Below are positions 1 through 7,247 of a DNA stretch of 64,000 nt, in pieces. How positions within the stretch are numbered: position 1 is the first letter of the stretch; each line of letters starts with the position of its first letter. Where the stretch lies: positions 2,013,001-2,077,000 of the forward strand of contig NZ_CP092832.1 in assembly GCF_022532105.1 (NCBI RefSeq), given 5' to 3'. The DNA comes from Flavobacterium sp. HJ-32-4 (GTDB taxonomy: Bacteria > Bacteroidota > Bacteroidia > Flavobacteriales > Flavobacteriaceae). The position numbers and the translations under genes are program-made. A model generated the notes under the pieces. That model did no database searches. It was given only the letters and a program-made list of their open reading frames with translations, and was not told the origin of the DNA.

Positions 1-260
1 AATCCATCGGCGGGCGTTTACGGGCATCGGCGGTATTTCGCTATACGGCAACGTCACCAACCGGAGGTGCCTACTCCTGGTTGAAGCCCGGGAGCTACGC
101 GGTATTGGCGCAGGTGGCGGACGGGTTTGGGGATACAATCTTCATCGCCGGAGAAGCCTGGCATCCGGAACACACCGCCACGGTGGAGGGAGCGTTGCAA
201 AGTGGTCGCGATGCTGCACAGACGTTGTGGCGGAGAAGGAGTTCGCGTGAGGGATGGTAG
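1..260 (+). CDS. Flavin-containing amine oxidase, C-terminal end (partial)
   Basis: The reading frame is open from the left edge (first full codon at base 3) to a TAG at 258-260, giving about 85 C-terminal residues. The stretch GGAYSWLKPG, then FIAGEAWHPEH, TATVEGALQSG and RDAAQ, is the FAD-binding C-terminal block of the monoamine oxidase/polyamine oxidase family, where GE precedes the helix that contacts the flavin. The enzyme would oxidise an amine using FAD; the substrate cannot be told from this end. The gene starts outside the window. It is the only gene before the repeat-rich stretch and faces tmRNA convergently. Confidence 0.8.
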   Translation, partial: SIGGRLRASAVFRYTATSPTGGAYSWLKPGSYAVLAQVADGFGDTIFIAGEAWHPEHTATVEGALQSGRDAAQTLWRRRSSREGW

Positions 261-315
261 CGGCAGCCCCCGACGATAGGAGGGGCTATAGCGGACAGCC
301 CGACGGCGCCTTTTC

Positions 316-508
316 AGTAGGCAGTGGGCAGTCGCAGTAGGCAGTGGGCGCCGGCACGCCCAAAATCGACGGGGAAGTGCAATTGCCTGCTAACCGGGAT
401 TCCTTCGCTGCGCTCGGAATGACGTTGACTACGTAGGTACGTTTGATGGAAAGAAGAAAGTTCCGGTGTTGGACATTAACTGCCTACTGCGACTGCCCAC
501 TGCCTACT
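316..508. repeat. 30-bp perfect inverted repeat (arms 316-345 and 479-508)
   Basis: The left arm reads AGTAGGCAGTGGGCAGTCGC and continues ten more bases. The right arm at 479-508 is its exact reverse complement. The arms themselves are built of short reiterated words (AGTAGGCAGT, GGGCAGTCGC), so each has internal repetition. The 133-bp interior holds no gene. No transposase or target-site duplication is visible. The stretch 261-572 between the amine oxidase and tmRNA otherwise holds only the dispersed repeat at 396-424. Confidence 0.85.
396..424. repeat. Short dispersed-type palindromic repeat
   Basis: A 29-bp element with the pattern GGGATTCC, a TTCGCTGCGCTC centre, then GGAATGACG can fold with ATTCC paired to GGAAT. 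It is of the same general type as the element at 1502-1521 (a REP-like, GC-rich hairpin flanked by AATGAC or ATTGC). I recognise the style as a common intergenic repeat of Bacteroidota genomes. Copy number cannot be judged from one window. Confidence 0.4.
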
Positions 509-545
509 ACTAACCTTGCTCCTTGATACTTGCGCCTAGCTCCTA

Positions 546-571
546 AAAAAAAAGCCCGTCGAAACGGGCTT
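546..571 (-). terminator. Rho-independent terminator of tmRNA
   Basis: On the minus strand AAGCCCGT, a short TTCG loop region and ACGGGCTT are followed by a run of nine T (bases 554 down to 546). The hairpin starts two bases after the tmRNA 3' end, as expected for ssrA. Confidence 0.85.
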
Positions 572-572
572 G

Positions 573-966
573 TGGAGTCGGGGAGAATCGAACTCCCGTC
601 CAAACAGGCAATACGAGGACTTTCTACGCGCTTAGTCCCTGATTGGGTTTTCGTCGAAAGGTGTGGCCAGGGACCGCCGCCTTCCGCTTATCCTCTTAGG
701 TGTCCGGACCGCCACGAGGCGGAGCGATCCGTAGGTCCGTTTTTACGGTTCCCCCTGATGGAACGCCACAGACCAGGGCTTTCCGGGAGAATCCGGCCCT
801 CCTGCCTTGCAGGAGCGCGGCTAAATCCTACTGTAATTCAGATTAAGCAGCCAGAGCGTAATTAGATTCGCCGTGTAAAGTGTTGAAACATTGGATAACG
901 GGAGATGTTTCCGTTCCCGACGTGCTTATCGTCGCATTCGACCCGCTGTCAAAACCAGTCGACCCC
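573..966 (-). ncRNA. ssrA: Transfer-messenger RNA (tmRNA)
   Basis: The minus strand begins GGGGTCGACTGGTTTTGACA (966 downward), the standard tmRNA 5' end, and finishes with a T-arm (GGGAGTTCGATTCTCCC) and CGACTCCA at 573. The 5' GGGGTCG pairs with the 3' CGACTCC to form the acceptor stem, with A as discriminator; the terminal CCA is not encoded. The tag reading frame lies at 872-843: GGC GAA TCT AAT TAC GCT CTG GCT GCT TAA, giving GESNYALAA. tmRNA rescues stalled ribosomes and marks the nascent chain for proteolysis, with SmpB as partner. The resume codon is taken as GGC by similarity to other Bacteroidota tags; this was not tested. Length 394 nt is normal. Confidence 0.95.
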
Positions 967-1028
967 GGGAGGGCAAAGATAGGTTGCAAGGAACAATGTA
1001 CAATGCACAATGCGCAATTTTTAGGATT

Positions 1029-1420
1029 GGGTTTGCTTCGGCTGCGCCTCGCGGGGACGTGTTTAGTGCTATGGATCGTGTTGTAGGGAGGGTTTGCTTC
1101 GGCTGCGCCTCGCGGGAACGTGTTCAGTGCTATGGATCGTGTCGTAGGGAGGGTTTGCTTCGGCTGCGCCTCGCAGGGAGGTGTTCAGCGCTATGGATCG
1201 TGTCGTAGGTAGGGTTTGCTTCGGCTGCGCCTCGCGGGAACGTGTTCAGCGCTATGGATCGTGTTGTAGGGAGGGTTTGCTTCGGCTGCGCCTCGCAGGG
1301 AGGTGTTCAGCGCTATGGATCGTGTCGTAGGTAGGGTTTGCTTCGGCTGCGCCTCGCGGGAACGTGTTCAGCGCTATGGATCGTGTTGTAGGGAGGGTTT
1401 GCTTCGGCTGCGCCTCGCAA
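1029..1420. repeat. Tandem array, seven copies, 61-bp period
   Basis: The word GTTTGCTTCGGCTGCGCC recurs at 1031, 1092, 1153, 1214, 1275, 1336 and 1397, exactly every 61 bp. Each unit continues with CTCGC, a variable GGGAACGTG or AGGGAGGTG, then TTCAGCGCTATGGATCGTG. Two unit types alternate: units 3 and 5 match each other and units 4 and 6 match each other, so the array grew partly by 122-bp steps. The last copy diverges after 1420. The core word occurs once more, inverted, at 1502-1521. Because 61 is not divisible by 3, open frames across the array are not conserved proteins. Apart from this array and that inverted copy, 967-1521 holds nothing recognisable. Confidence 0.95.
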
Positions 1421-1521
1421 GGACGCCTTTCCCTTTGCGCTGGTAGGGGTAGTTAGTTTCTACGCTGCTGAGAACGTTGGGAAATGGGGAGGTGTGTCAT
1501 TGCGAGGCGCAGCCGAAGCAA

Positions 1522-2688
1522 TCAATTCCCTTCTTCCTCCCCCACCTTAAACGGATAGTCCCCAAACGACGGCGTCAGTTTCCACGCCTGCCACGGCATA
1601 GCGGAGTATTTGTTGGCGATCCCGATGATGGTGACGGTATCTTTCTTGAGGGTGATGTAAGACGAGGTGTTGCCGTGCCACCATCCGTTGTGGTAGAGCA
1701 TCTTCTGGCCGGTTTCCCATTCGTAGATGCGCATGCCGTAGCCGTAATTGCGTTTTCCTTTCGATTCATAGCTTTTGCCGCTCCACGCTTTTTCTTTTAA
1801 AGCGGTGCTGAGGAAACCGGGGGCGTAGGTGGCGATGTCGAATTTGAGCAGGTCGCGCGGGGTAGAGTAGATGTTTTTATCGCCACAGGTGCCGTCGGTC
1901 CAGTCGAAGGCTAGGCGTATTTTGTTGCCTTTGTAGCTTTGGGAGACCTTGTCTTTATCCGTGTCGATATTGAACACGAACGTATGCGTCATGCCGATCG
2001 GGTCGAAGAGGAGCTTCTTCATGGCCGTCGGGTAGTCCATTCCGGTGACCTTTTCAATGATGAGCGCCAGCAATACGTAATTGGTGTTGCAGTAGGCGAA
2101 ACGGCGTCCGGAATAGAAATTCAGCGGGAATTTGTATTGGTTGAGGAGGTCGAGCACATCGTGGTTTTTCATCGGTTTGGCATGGTCCCATACCTTCTGG
2201 TCGTCGCCGAACCAGGCATAATACGGAATCCCGCTGCGGTGGCACAACAGCATTTCGACGGTCACGCCGGGGTAGGGAAAGGGATTGAGGATGGTGCTCA
2301 CGTCCTGGTCAAGGCGCAATTTCCCGTCGTCTACGAGTCGCAATACGACGGCAGCGGTAAGCACCTTACTCATAGAAGCGATGTGCAGGGGCGTATCGCG
2401 GTCGATTTTGCTTTCGGTTTCGATCCGGCCGTAGCCGCTGTATTTCTCAAACAGGATTTCGCCATTCTTCGCCACCAGAAAGCCGCCGCTGGTGTGGTTG
2501 CGCTCCCAGGTGCGGTTGTAGAATTCTTCAATGTGGGGCAGATGCGCCTCTTTATAAGAAGCAGGCACCTTTGGCATATGCACCGCAAAAGGGGAGGGAG
2601 AGGATTTCGGGTCGGCCGGTGTGCGGTCTTTTTTGGAGCAGCCCAGGGCGCACAAGACAAAAAAGAGATAAAAAAGGGAACGATTCAT
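1522..2688 (-). CDS. Serine hydrolase lipoprotein, class C beta-lactamase fold
   Basis: The product belongs to the beta-lactamase/penicillin-binding-protein-like serine hydrolases (388 residues). The three family motifs are visible: SMSK (SxxK nucleophile motif) in HIASMSKVLTA, YCN in FAYCNTNYVLL, and HNGWWHG in place of KTG near the C-terminus. The N-terminus MNRSLFYLFFVLCALGC is a lipoprotein signal with the lipobox Cys, so the enzyme sits on a membrane facing the periplasm or surface. ATG at 2688 was chosen over the upstream TTG (2709) because it opens the signal peptide. A TATATTTG box on the minus strand at 2714-2707 would be a suitable -7 element. Such proteins are esterases, DD-peptidases or D-amino-acid amidases; the substrate is unknown. 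Confidence 0.85.
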   Translation of the reverse strand: MNRSLFYLFFVLCALGCSKKDRTPADPKSSPSPFAVHMPKVPASYKEAHLPHIEEFYNRTWERNHTSGGFLVAKNGEILFEKYSGYGRIETESKIDRDTPLHIASMSKVLTAAVVLRLVDDGKLRLDQDVSTILNPFPYPGVTVEMLLCHRSGIPYYAWFGDDQKVWDHAKPMKNHDVLDLLNQYKFPLNFYSGRRFAYCNTNYVLLALIIEKVTGMDYPTAMKKLLFDPIGMTHTFVFNIDTDKDKVSQSYKGNKIRLAFDWTDGTCGDKNIYSTPRDLLKFDIATYAPGFLSTALKEKAWSGKSYESKGKRNYGYGMRIYEWETGQKMLYHNGWWHGNTSSYITLKKDTVTIIGIANKYSAMPWQAWKLTPSFGDYPFKVGEEEGN

Positions 2689-2855
2689 GCTGATGGGGCT
2701 CTTTCGCAAATATAGGAAACCCCGCTTCTATTTTGATCGCTTCGAACCCTGTGAACCGAGCGTTGGCGGCGGGTTCTATGCCATGCGGCTGAAAGACTGA
2801 CGATTATAATTTATTAAAATTTTACGTGCGCTATGGCACGTTTGAAATATCGAGT

Positions 2856-2863
2856 TATATTTG
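2856..2863 (+). promoter_or_regulatory. Possible -7 promoter box (TATATTTG)
   Basis: TATATTTG matches the Bacteroidota -7 consensus TAnnTTTG. A TTTG at 2841-2844 lies too close (11 bp) for a standard -33 element. A second candidate, TATTTTTG, is at 2895-2902. One of them probably drives the dehydrogenase gene that starts at 2987. Confidence 0.35.
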
Positions 2864-2986
2864 TAACAATTCTAACATTGTTGGTGAAATTTTTTATTTT
2901 TGTCAACCGTTAGGTCATAACTACAAACAAACTACAACGTTTTCGTAAAAACATTAAGGTGTTTTTATTAAATTTCTGATTACGCT

Positions 2987-4207
2987 ATGAAAATTGCAAT
3001 CATCAGGGAGCGAAAGAGTCCACCGGATCGGAGGGTTGTTTTCGCGCCTGCGGCCTTACTGTTGCTGAAACAGCGGTTTCCGTCGGTCGAGATCAAGGTT
3101 GAAAGTTCGGATGTCCGCTTTTTTACCGATGAGGAGTACCGCAACGCCGGTTTTGAAGTGACCCAGGATGTCAGCGACTGCGACATTTTTATCGGTGTGA
3201 AGGAAGTCCCGGCCGATGCCCTGATTCCGAACAAGAAGTACTTTTTCTTTTCGCACACCATCAAGAAGCAACCCCACAACCAAAAGATGATGCAGGCCAT
3301 CATCGACAAGGAAATCGACCTTTATGACCATGAAACGGTTGTCGACGCGAATTTCCGTCGCCTGATCGGTTTCGGACGGTATGCAGGGATTGTGGGTGCG
3401 TATAACGGCATCCGTGCGTTCGGACTCAAATACGAACTGTTCGCACTGCCGAAAGCCGAAGTGTTGGAAGGCAAGGAGGCGCTTATCGAACGCCTTCGCC
3501 GCATCACACTTCCCCCAATCAAAATCGTACTGACCGGTCATGGCAAAGTGGCCATGGGGGCGAAGGAAATACTCGAGGCGATGAAAATCAAAGAGGTTAC
3601 GCCGGCGGCGTTCCTTGAAAAAACCTACACCGAGCCGGTTTTCGCCCAACTGGATACCCTGGATTACAACCGTCGCCTTGACGGCAATGAAGGTTCTACC
3701 ATTGACTTTTATAAATATCCGCAACAGTATACGTCAGATTTCGGCAAGTTTGCCAATGCGGCCGACATCTTCATGGCGGGTCACTACCATGCGGCAGAGT
3801 CACCGGCTATCCTGACGCGTGACATGCTGAAGGATCCGAAGTGTCGTATTAAGATCGTGGCCGATATCTCGTGTGATGTCGATGGTCCGATTGCGTGCAC
3901 CGTACGTCCGTCAACCATTGCGGAACCACTTTATGGCTATTTGCCCTTCCCGCACGAAGAGGCTGATTTTTACCATCCGGGTGCTATCGGTGTGATGGCG
4001 GTCGACAACCTGCCGTGCGAACTTCCGAAAGATGCCAGTGAAGGATTTGGGGAGATGTTCCTCGAACACGTGATCCCGGCTTTCTTCAATGGGGATAAAG
4101 AGGGCATACTCGAACGCGCGATGATTACCCGTGGCGGACGATTAACCGATCGGTTCCGGTATCTGGAGGGATACATCCGCGAAAAAAAGTTTGAGATCGT
4201 CCCGTAA
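2987..4207 (+). CDS. NAD(P)-dependent dehydrogenase, alanine dehydrogenase/saccharopine dehydrogenase type
   Basis: The 406-residue product starts MKIAIIRERKSPPDRRV, the N-terminal pattern of the alanine dehydrogenase/transhydrogenase family (the RxxP-type substrate loop). The N-terminal domain covers about residues 1-130. A dinucleotide-binding segment KIVLTGHGKVAMG follows near residue 180. FFFSHTIKKQPHNQ and the length are closest to the lysine-forming saccharopine dehydrogenase/alanine dehydrogenase branch seen in many Flavobacteriia. The reaction would be reversible NAD(P)-linked oxidative deamination or reductive condensation of an amino acid; the exact substrate is uncertain. The ATG start fits the family N-terminus. 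The stop codon lies in the stem of a terminator, so this is a single-gene unit. Confidence 0.75.
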   Translation: MKIAIIRERKSPPDRRVVFAPAALLLLKQRFPSVEIKVESSDVRFFTDEEYRNAGFEVTQDVSDCDIFIGVKEVPADALIPNKKYFFFSHTIKKQPHNQKMMQAIIDKEIDLYDHETVVDANFRRLIGFGRYAGIVGAYNGIRAFGLKYELFALPKAEVLEGKEALIERLRRITLPPIKIVLTGHGKVAMGAKEILEAMKIKEVTPAAFLEKTYTEPVFAQLDTLDYNRRLDGNEGSTIDFYKYPQQYTSDFGKFANAADIFMAGHYHAAESPAILTRDMLKDPKCRIKIVADISCDVDGPIACTVRPSTIAEPLYGYLPFPHEEADFYHPGAIGVMAVDNLPCELPKDASEGFGEMFLEHVIPAFFNGDKEGILERAMITRGGRLTDRFRYLEGYIREKKFEIVP

Positions 4208-4224
4208 CCACGGGACTTTTTTTT
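4201..4224 (+). terminator. Terminator overlapping the stop codon
   Basis: CCCGT, loop AACC, ACGGG (4201-4214) is followed by ACTTTTTTTT. The TAA stop of the dehydrogenase gene is part of the stem/loop. Confidence 0.75.
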
Positions 4225-4233
4225 GCTTTCCCG

Positions 4234-4241
4234 TATATTTG
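4234..4241 (+). promoter_or_regulatory. -7 promoter box (TATATTTG) of the PUL regulator
   Basis: TATATTTG exactly matches TAnnTTTG and lies 16 bp before the TTG start of the regulator, implying a very short leader. No good -33 TTTG is seen at the normal distance. Confidence 0.45.
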
Positions 4242-4257
4242 GGGGAAATAGGAAGCT

Positions 4258-7005
4258 TTGAAGAAGTTCTTGCCTGCATTATGGGTTCTCCTGCTGGCGA
4301 CCATGCCTACGTGGTCGCAGCAAACGCTTCCGTTTACCGAGAATTTCACGAAATCCGACTACCAGGGCGATAACCAAAACTGGAATATCGTCCAGGGGGC
4401 TGACCATGCGATGTATTTCGCCAATAACCGCTTTTTACTTCGCTATAACGGCGTGCGGTGGGAGAAGTATACGCTGCCCAATAAAACCATCATCCGCTCG
4501 CTTTACGCAGAAGGGGATCGCATCTATTGCGGCTCCTATAAAGAGTTCGGCTATTGGAAGCGGGTAGCGGGAAAGATGCACTATACCTCACTGGCGGCGT
4601 CGGCTGACTTCTTCAATGGCAAGTCGGAGAATGAGGAGATTTGGAAGATCTTTCGCTTCGGCGACAAACTCTACTTCCAGTCGTTCAACATGCTCTTGAC
4701 GATCGACAAGGGTGGCCGTATTGCCAAAACCATGCTGGCCGACCAGATTTCGTATTGCTATGAGGTGTCGGGCAACTTGTTCATGGCGACGGTCCGCAAG
4801 GGCATCTACCAGCGGGTAGGGGAGCGGTTCGTGAAGCAACCCGGTTGGGAAGCGGTGGAAGGGTCGATCATACACCATATACAAGGGTATAAAGGAAGGA
4901 CCTATGTCTTTACCCGTGCGAACGGCGTGTTTGTGACGGACGGTGGTCGTTTGGTGCCGTGGGATTCTCCGCTCAACGAACGCTTAAAGTCGGAATCGAT
5001 CAACGCAGCCCGTTTTGTCGGGAACCGCCTCGCCATTGGAACAGCGCAGCAGGGTCTCTATCTCGTTGACATGGAAACCGGGGGGTGGAAGAGCCTCAAT
5101 CGGCAGAATGCCATTCGGAACAATGCCATTTTGTGTATTACGGTCGACAAAGAGCAGGATTTGTGGCTCGGACTCGACAATGGGATTGCGCACGTGGAGA
5201 TCAATTCACCGGTGGAGTTGTTTACGGACAATTCGGGCGTGTTGGGGTCGGTATACGCCATGGCCGGTTTTAAAGATGGTTTTTTGTTCGTGACCAATCA
5301 CGGGGCGTTTCGCTACCAGGACGAACAGTTGTCGCTTTTACAAGGTTCCCAGGGACAGGTATGGGACATCTACCCGTATGAGAACGGTTTTATATTAGGG
5401 CACAACGACGGCACTTTCGTATTCGACGGCTCGAAATTGTATCGGGCGAACACCGTCAATGGGGGGTGGGAGTTTTTTCATAGTATTTGGGACGATGCCT
5501 ATTTCCAGGCGAATTATACCGGTATCGCGGTGTATAAATCATTGGCAGACCTGTCAAATCCCCGGATCCTGGGCGGATTTACAAAACCGATACGTTATGT
5601 GGCACAGGAGCGACCGGGCGAATTGTGGGCGGCCGACAACTATCGTAGCCTGTATCGGATTAAGTATGACAGCCAGTTCCGTACAACCAGTATTGAAAAC
5701 GTGTCCCAGCAAAACGGGATTTCCAATGATTTTGGGGTAAAGATTTTCAATTATAAGAATGAGGTTCTTTTCCTTATCGACGGTATTTGGTATACCTACA
5801 AGGCCATCACGGGGAAGTTGGTCAAGGATGAGGTGTTCAACGGGGCGTTCGCGCATATATCCGACATCATTCCGGTTGATGACCAACGTTTCATGGTCGT
5901 TCGTGATGGGGTACTCTATATGGTGTCGCAAAAACGACATGCTTTCTATTGGGACCTCTTGCCGGAAAAATACTATGGGGGTAAATTGATTTCCGACGAC
6001 ACCAAAGCATACACGCGTGGCCAGGGTATACTGCTGAACCTCGATGACGGGTTTCTGTCGTACGCCCCGAATCGTACCTCTGGCCAACCGGCTAAAATTG
6101 TGGTAGAAGGCTACTACCAAGGCGACTTGATTACGGATGACACGGATATCCTTTACAACCAACCCGTCGAAATCAATGCCATTTCCGACTATTACGGGTT
6201 TGGGCGGCCGGAGTTGTACTACCGTGTGAATGGGGAAGGACGGTATGAACGGGCCCGAAACGGTCATGTGATCCTGAACAACCTCGACAGCGGGCTCCAG
6301 GAAATAGTGTTCTATCGCTTCGACGGTCATGGTTATGTAAAATTGGCCGAATATGCGTTTTCGGTAGACCGACCGTGGTATTTCTCGGGCTGGATGATCC
6401 TGGTATATATGGTATTGGCGGGAGCTGTGTTCCTGTTGTATTACCAGTGGAACAAATTCCGGTACCGCCAGAAATTGCAGTTAAAAGAAGAAGAACTGCG
6501 CCACCAAAAGAAGATATTGGAGCTGCAATTGAAGTCAGAGAACGAACAGTATATCCAGCGTTACGAGAAACACATCCTCGAATTGGAAGTACAGGCCAAA
6601 TCGTCTGAAGTGGCTGGAAAATCGCTCTCCATCGCCAAGCACGGCGAAATGATCGAGACCATCAAACGCATCATCGAGGAAGAGAAGGATGTCTCCAAAC
6701 TAAAGTCGGAGATTCGCAAAACACTCAAAGCCAACGCGGTGAGCAAACACGAATGGGAGACATTCGAAACCAACCTGAGTCAGGTACATAGCGAGTTCAT
6801 CAAAGCGCTGTCAACGCGTTATCCTTCACTGACCCCGCGGGACATTCGTTTGTGTGTTTACCTGAAAATGAATATGTCATCAAAAGAAATCGCGCCGCTT
6901 ATGAATATCTCGTTCCGTGGCGTGGAGCTGCACCGCTATCGTCTTCGCAAGAAACTCGATCTGCCACAGGAGGCGTCGCTTTCGAAGTTTATGAATTCCC
7001 TCTGA
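4258..7005 (+). CDS. Membrane-spanning Y_Y_Y-type one-component transcriptional regulator of the PUL
   Basis: The 915-residue product has a signal peptide (MKKFLPALWVLLLATMPTWSQ), a long periplasmic beta-propeller sensor (about residues 25-610, with DLWLGLDNGIAHVE-type repeats), a Y_Y_Y-like segment just before one membrane helix (about 710-732, SGWMILVYMVLAGAVFLLYY), a charged coiled coil (about 735-800), and a C-terminal LuxR-like helix-turn-helix (LTPRDIRLCVYLKMNMSSKE onward, about 850-915). No histidine kinase or receiver domain is present, so it is a shortened relative of hybrid two-component PUL regulators: ligand binding outside would act directly on DNA. The start is TTG at 4258, preceded by GGAAG; it gives a clean signal peptide. 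Its position directly before susC makes it the likely activator of that operon. Confidence 0.85.
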   Translation: MKKFLPALWVLLLATMPTWSQQTLPFTENFTKSDYQGDNQNWNIVQGADHAMYFANNRFLLRYNGVRWEKYTLPNKTIIRSLYAEGDRIYCGSYKEFGYWKRVAGKMHYTSLAASADFFNGKSENEEIWKIFRFGDKLYFQSFNMLLTIDKGGRIAKTMLADQISYCYEVSGNLFMATVRKGIYQRVGERFVKQPGWEAVEGSIIHHIQGYKGRTYVFTRANGVFVTDGGRLVPWDSPLNERLKSESINAARFVGNRLAIGTAQQGLYLVDMETGGWKSLNRQNAIRNNAILCITVDKEQDLWLGLDNGIAHVEINSPVELFTDNSGVLGSVYAMAGFKDGFLFVTNHGAFRYQDEQLSLLQGSQGQVWDIYPYENGFILGHNDGTFVFDGSKLYRANTVNGGWEFFHSIWDDAYFQANYTGIAVYKSLADLSNPRILGGFTKPIRYVAQERPGELWAADNYRSLYRIKYDSQFRTTSIENVSQQNGISNDFGVKIFNYKNEVLFLIDGIWYTYKAITGKLVKDEVFNGAFAHISDIIPVDDQRFMVVRDGVLYMVSQKRHAFYWDLLPEKYYGGKLISDDTKAYTRGQGILLNLDDGFLSYAPNRTSGQPAKIVVEGYYQGDLITDDTDILYNQPVEINAISDYYGFGRPELYYRVNGEGRYERARNGHVILNNLDSGLQEIVFYRFDGHGYVKLAEYAFSVDRPWYFSGWMILVYMVLAGAVFLLYYQWNKFRYRQKLQLKEEELRHQKKILELQLKSENEQYIQRYEKHILELEVQAKSSEVAGKSLSIAKHGEMIETIKRIIEEEKDVSKLKSEIRKTLKANAVSKHEWETFETNLSQVHSEFIKALSTRYPSLTPRDIRLCVYLKMNMSSKEIAPLMNISFRGVELHRYRLRKKLDLPQEASLSKFMNSL

Positions 7006-7063
7006 ATTCGCGAAAAAATTTAATTCCCCATTTTTTTTACCGTTTTTTTATGATGATTTCCCA

Positions 7064-7176
7064 TACATCATCATTACATCATCTGTGGCAAAATATATTT
7101 TCAAAAGACAGGTGTATTATATTTAATTTCAAACACTTAAAAAAATTTTAACATTTTTTGATGTAGTGTTGATGTA
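7064..7176. promoter_or_regulatory. Candidate operator: paired TACATCA / TGATGTA repeats
   Basis: Two TACATCA copies (7064-7070 and 7075-7081) are spaced by 4 bp. About 80 bp on come two TGATGTA copies (7159-7165 and 7170-7176), also spaced by 4 bp and the reverse complement of the first pair. The 11-bp period places each pair on one face of the helix. The four boxes lie only in the region between the regulator gene and susC. Binding by the Y_Y_Y regulator is inference. Confidence 0.6.
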
Positions 7177-7193
7177 GGCGTGTCAGATGCCAC

Positions 7194-7205
7194 TATAACG
7201 TTATA
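7194..7205. promoter_or_regulatory. 12-bp perfect palindrome TATAACGTTATA before susC
   Basis: A perfect 12-bp palindrome lies 42 bp before the susC ATG and 17 bp after the TGATGTA pair. It overlaps the region where the promoter should be (a TTAATTTG, near -7 consensus, follows at 7211-7218). It could be an operator or chance in an AT-rich leader. Confidence 0.3.
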
Positions 7206-7247
7206 ATTGATTAATTTGGCATTGCTAACTTTAACAAATATTAACAT

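Noticed and set aside
530..865. Plus-strand open frame of 111 codons
   Set aside because: It is antisense to tmRNA, whose termini, tag and terminator explain the sequence.
880..1208. Two plus-strand open frames through the 61-bp repeats
   Set aside because: The period is not a multiple of three, the frames shift from unit to unit, and no start signal or family is present.
1029..1420. CRISPR array
   Set aside because: The whole 61-bp unit is repeated, with no unique spacers, and no cas genes are near.
1939..2715. 258-codon plus-strand frame opposite the serine hydrolase
   Set aside because: Shadow of a well-supported gene; composition is unlike a protein with motifs.
4258..7005. Hybrid two-component (HTCS) regulator
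   Set aside because: The sensor and DNA-binding parts match, but no histidine kinase or receiver domain is present between them.
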